From Actinomycetes bacterium (GTDB lineage: Bacteria > Actinomycetota > Acidimicrobiia > Acidimicrobiales > RAAP-2): a stretch of DNA of 64,000 bases. The position numbers and the translations under genes were made by a program. The DNA lies in NCBI GenBank assembly GCA_021791145.1, contig JAJYXE010000003.1, positions 1-64,000 of the forward strand, written 5' to 3'. Shown here piece by piece: positions 63,624 through 64,000 of this stretch (the first letter of the stretch is position 1; every line of letters begins with the position of its first letter). The notes below the pieces were generated by a model. That model was not told where the DNA came from, did no database searches, and saw only the letters and a list, made by a program, of their open reading frames with translations.

Positions 63624-64000
63624 TCACGCGCCGCGGCCGATCCCCAGGTGGCGGGCGATCACCATCCGCTGCACCTCCGAGGTGCCCTCGCCGATCTCGA
63701 GGATCTTGGCGTCCCGGTAGAAGCGGCCGACCGGCGTCTCGTTCATGAAGCCGTAGCCGCCGAATATCTGGGTCGCCTCCCGGGCGTTCACCATCGCCGC
63801 GTCAGACGCGACGAGCTTCGCGATGGCGGCTTCCCGCTTGAACGGCTTCCCGGCGACCAGCAGCCGTGCGGCCTCGTAGTACGCCAGGCGCGCGACATGA
63901 GTGCGCGCGTCCATGTCTGCCACCTTGAACTGCAGGACCTGGGACTCGCCGAGCTTCCGTCCGAACGCGACGCGCTCGCCGAGGTACCGCACGCACTCGT
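63624..64000 (-). CDS. Acyl-CoA dehydrogenase, C-terminal part (5' end outside window)
   Basis: The last 125 codons of a gene that enters from the right edge. It has the family signatures RVAFGRKLGESQVLQFKVADM, AREATQIFGGYGFMNETPVGRFYRDAKILEIGEGTSEVQRMVIARHLG. Acyl-CoA dehydrogenases pass electrons to EtfAB, which is encoded at 25.7-27.4 kb. The substrate chain length cannot be told from this fragment. Confidence 0.93.
   Translation of the reverse strand, partial: ECVRYLGERVAFGRKLGESQVLQFKVADMDARTHVARLAYYEAARLLVAGKPFKREAAIAKLVASDAAMVNAREATQIFGGYGFMNETPVGRFYRDAKILEIGEGTSEVQRMVIARHLGIGRGA

Overview
The window is high-GC (about 70 percent) bacterial chromosome from an actinobacterium. Support comes from a WhiB1-type Fe-S regulator convergent with a PdtaS-type histidine kinase (the mycobacterial whiB1/pdtaS synteny), an actinobacterial triad of histidine phosphatase, DUF3090 and an SCO1664-like protein, DUF3107, an ArsA-like ATPase pair, many GTG starts and many 4-nt stop/start overlaps. 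A complete System I cytochrome c maturation operon, propeller-like GYWLVAADGG repeats and an FrhB-like F420 oxidoreductase point, by inference only, to the Acidimicrobiia rather than to Streptomyces or Mycobacterium. No tRNA, rRNA, CRISPR array, transposase, phage gene or integrase was seen.

Left part (1-20 kb): a truncated giant exported Ser/Thr/Ala-rich protein (at least 2,235 residues in window, running off the left edge) with a metzincin-like zinc site; a short-chain dehydrogenase and aldehyde dehydrogenase pair; a GNAT acetyltransferase; an L,D-transpeptidase; argS; an exported CHAP amidase-like protein; aconitase; a PIG-L deacetylase coupled to a DEAD-box helicase. Middle (20-41 kb): Bcp peroxiredoxin, FrhB-like protein, a cupin-GrpB fusion, a family 5-like uracil-DNA glycosylase divergent from the phosphatase/DUF3090/SCO1664 triad, etfBA, whiB1 with a strong promoter and a CRP-like palindrome, pdtaS coupled to a PHP phosphoesterase, two ArsA-like ATPases with DUF3107, a dGTPase-like HD protein, a secreted penicillin-acylase-family hydrolase with a C-terminal IPT/TIG domain divergent from a PucR/CdaR regulator, and an exported secreted-repeat protein.

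Right part (41-64 kb): an Fe-S maturation cluster (Mrp with a His-rich linker, SufR-like regulator, cysteine desulfurase), YbaK, the ccmABCDEFGHI operon on the minus strand, an exported SGNH hydrolase, CcdA, GDP-mannose 4,6-dehydratase, a glycosyltransferase, an S9 peptidase, TetR, a low-molecular-weight tyrosine phosphatase, an AsnC/Lrp regulator, a fused indolepyruvate ferredoxin oxidoreductase and the 3' end of an acyl-CoA dehydrogenase. Redox and one-electron chemistry (Ccm, CcdA, Mrp, Etf, FrhB, IOR) dominates this half.

The most striking non-gene property is the density of short perfect tandem repeats (units 9-28 bp). They sit at gene 3' ends (two arrays copy the gene's own last codons and stop), between divergent promoters, and inside reading frames as protein linkers. 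The best candidates for undescribed biology are the giant exported protein, this repeat system, the kinase-like/phosphatase/DUF3090 triad, and the His-rich Mrp linker.
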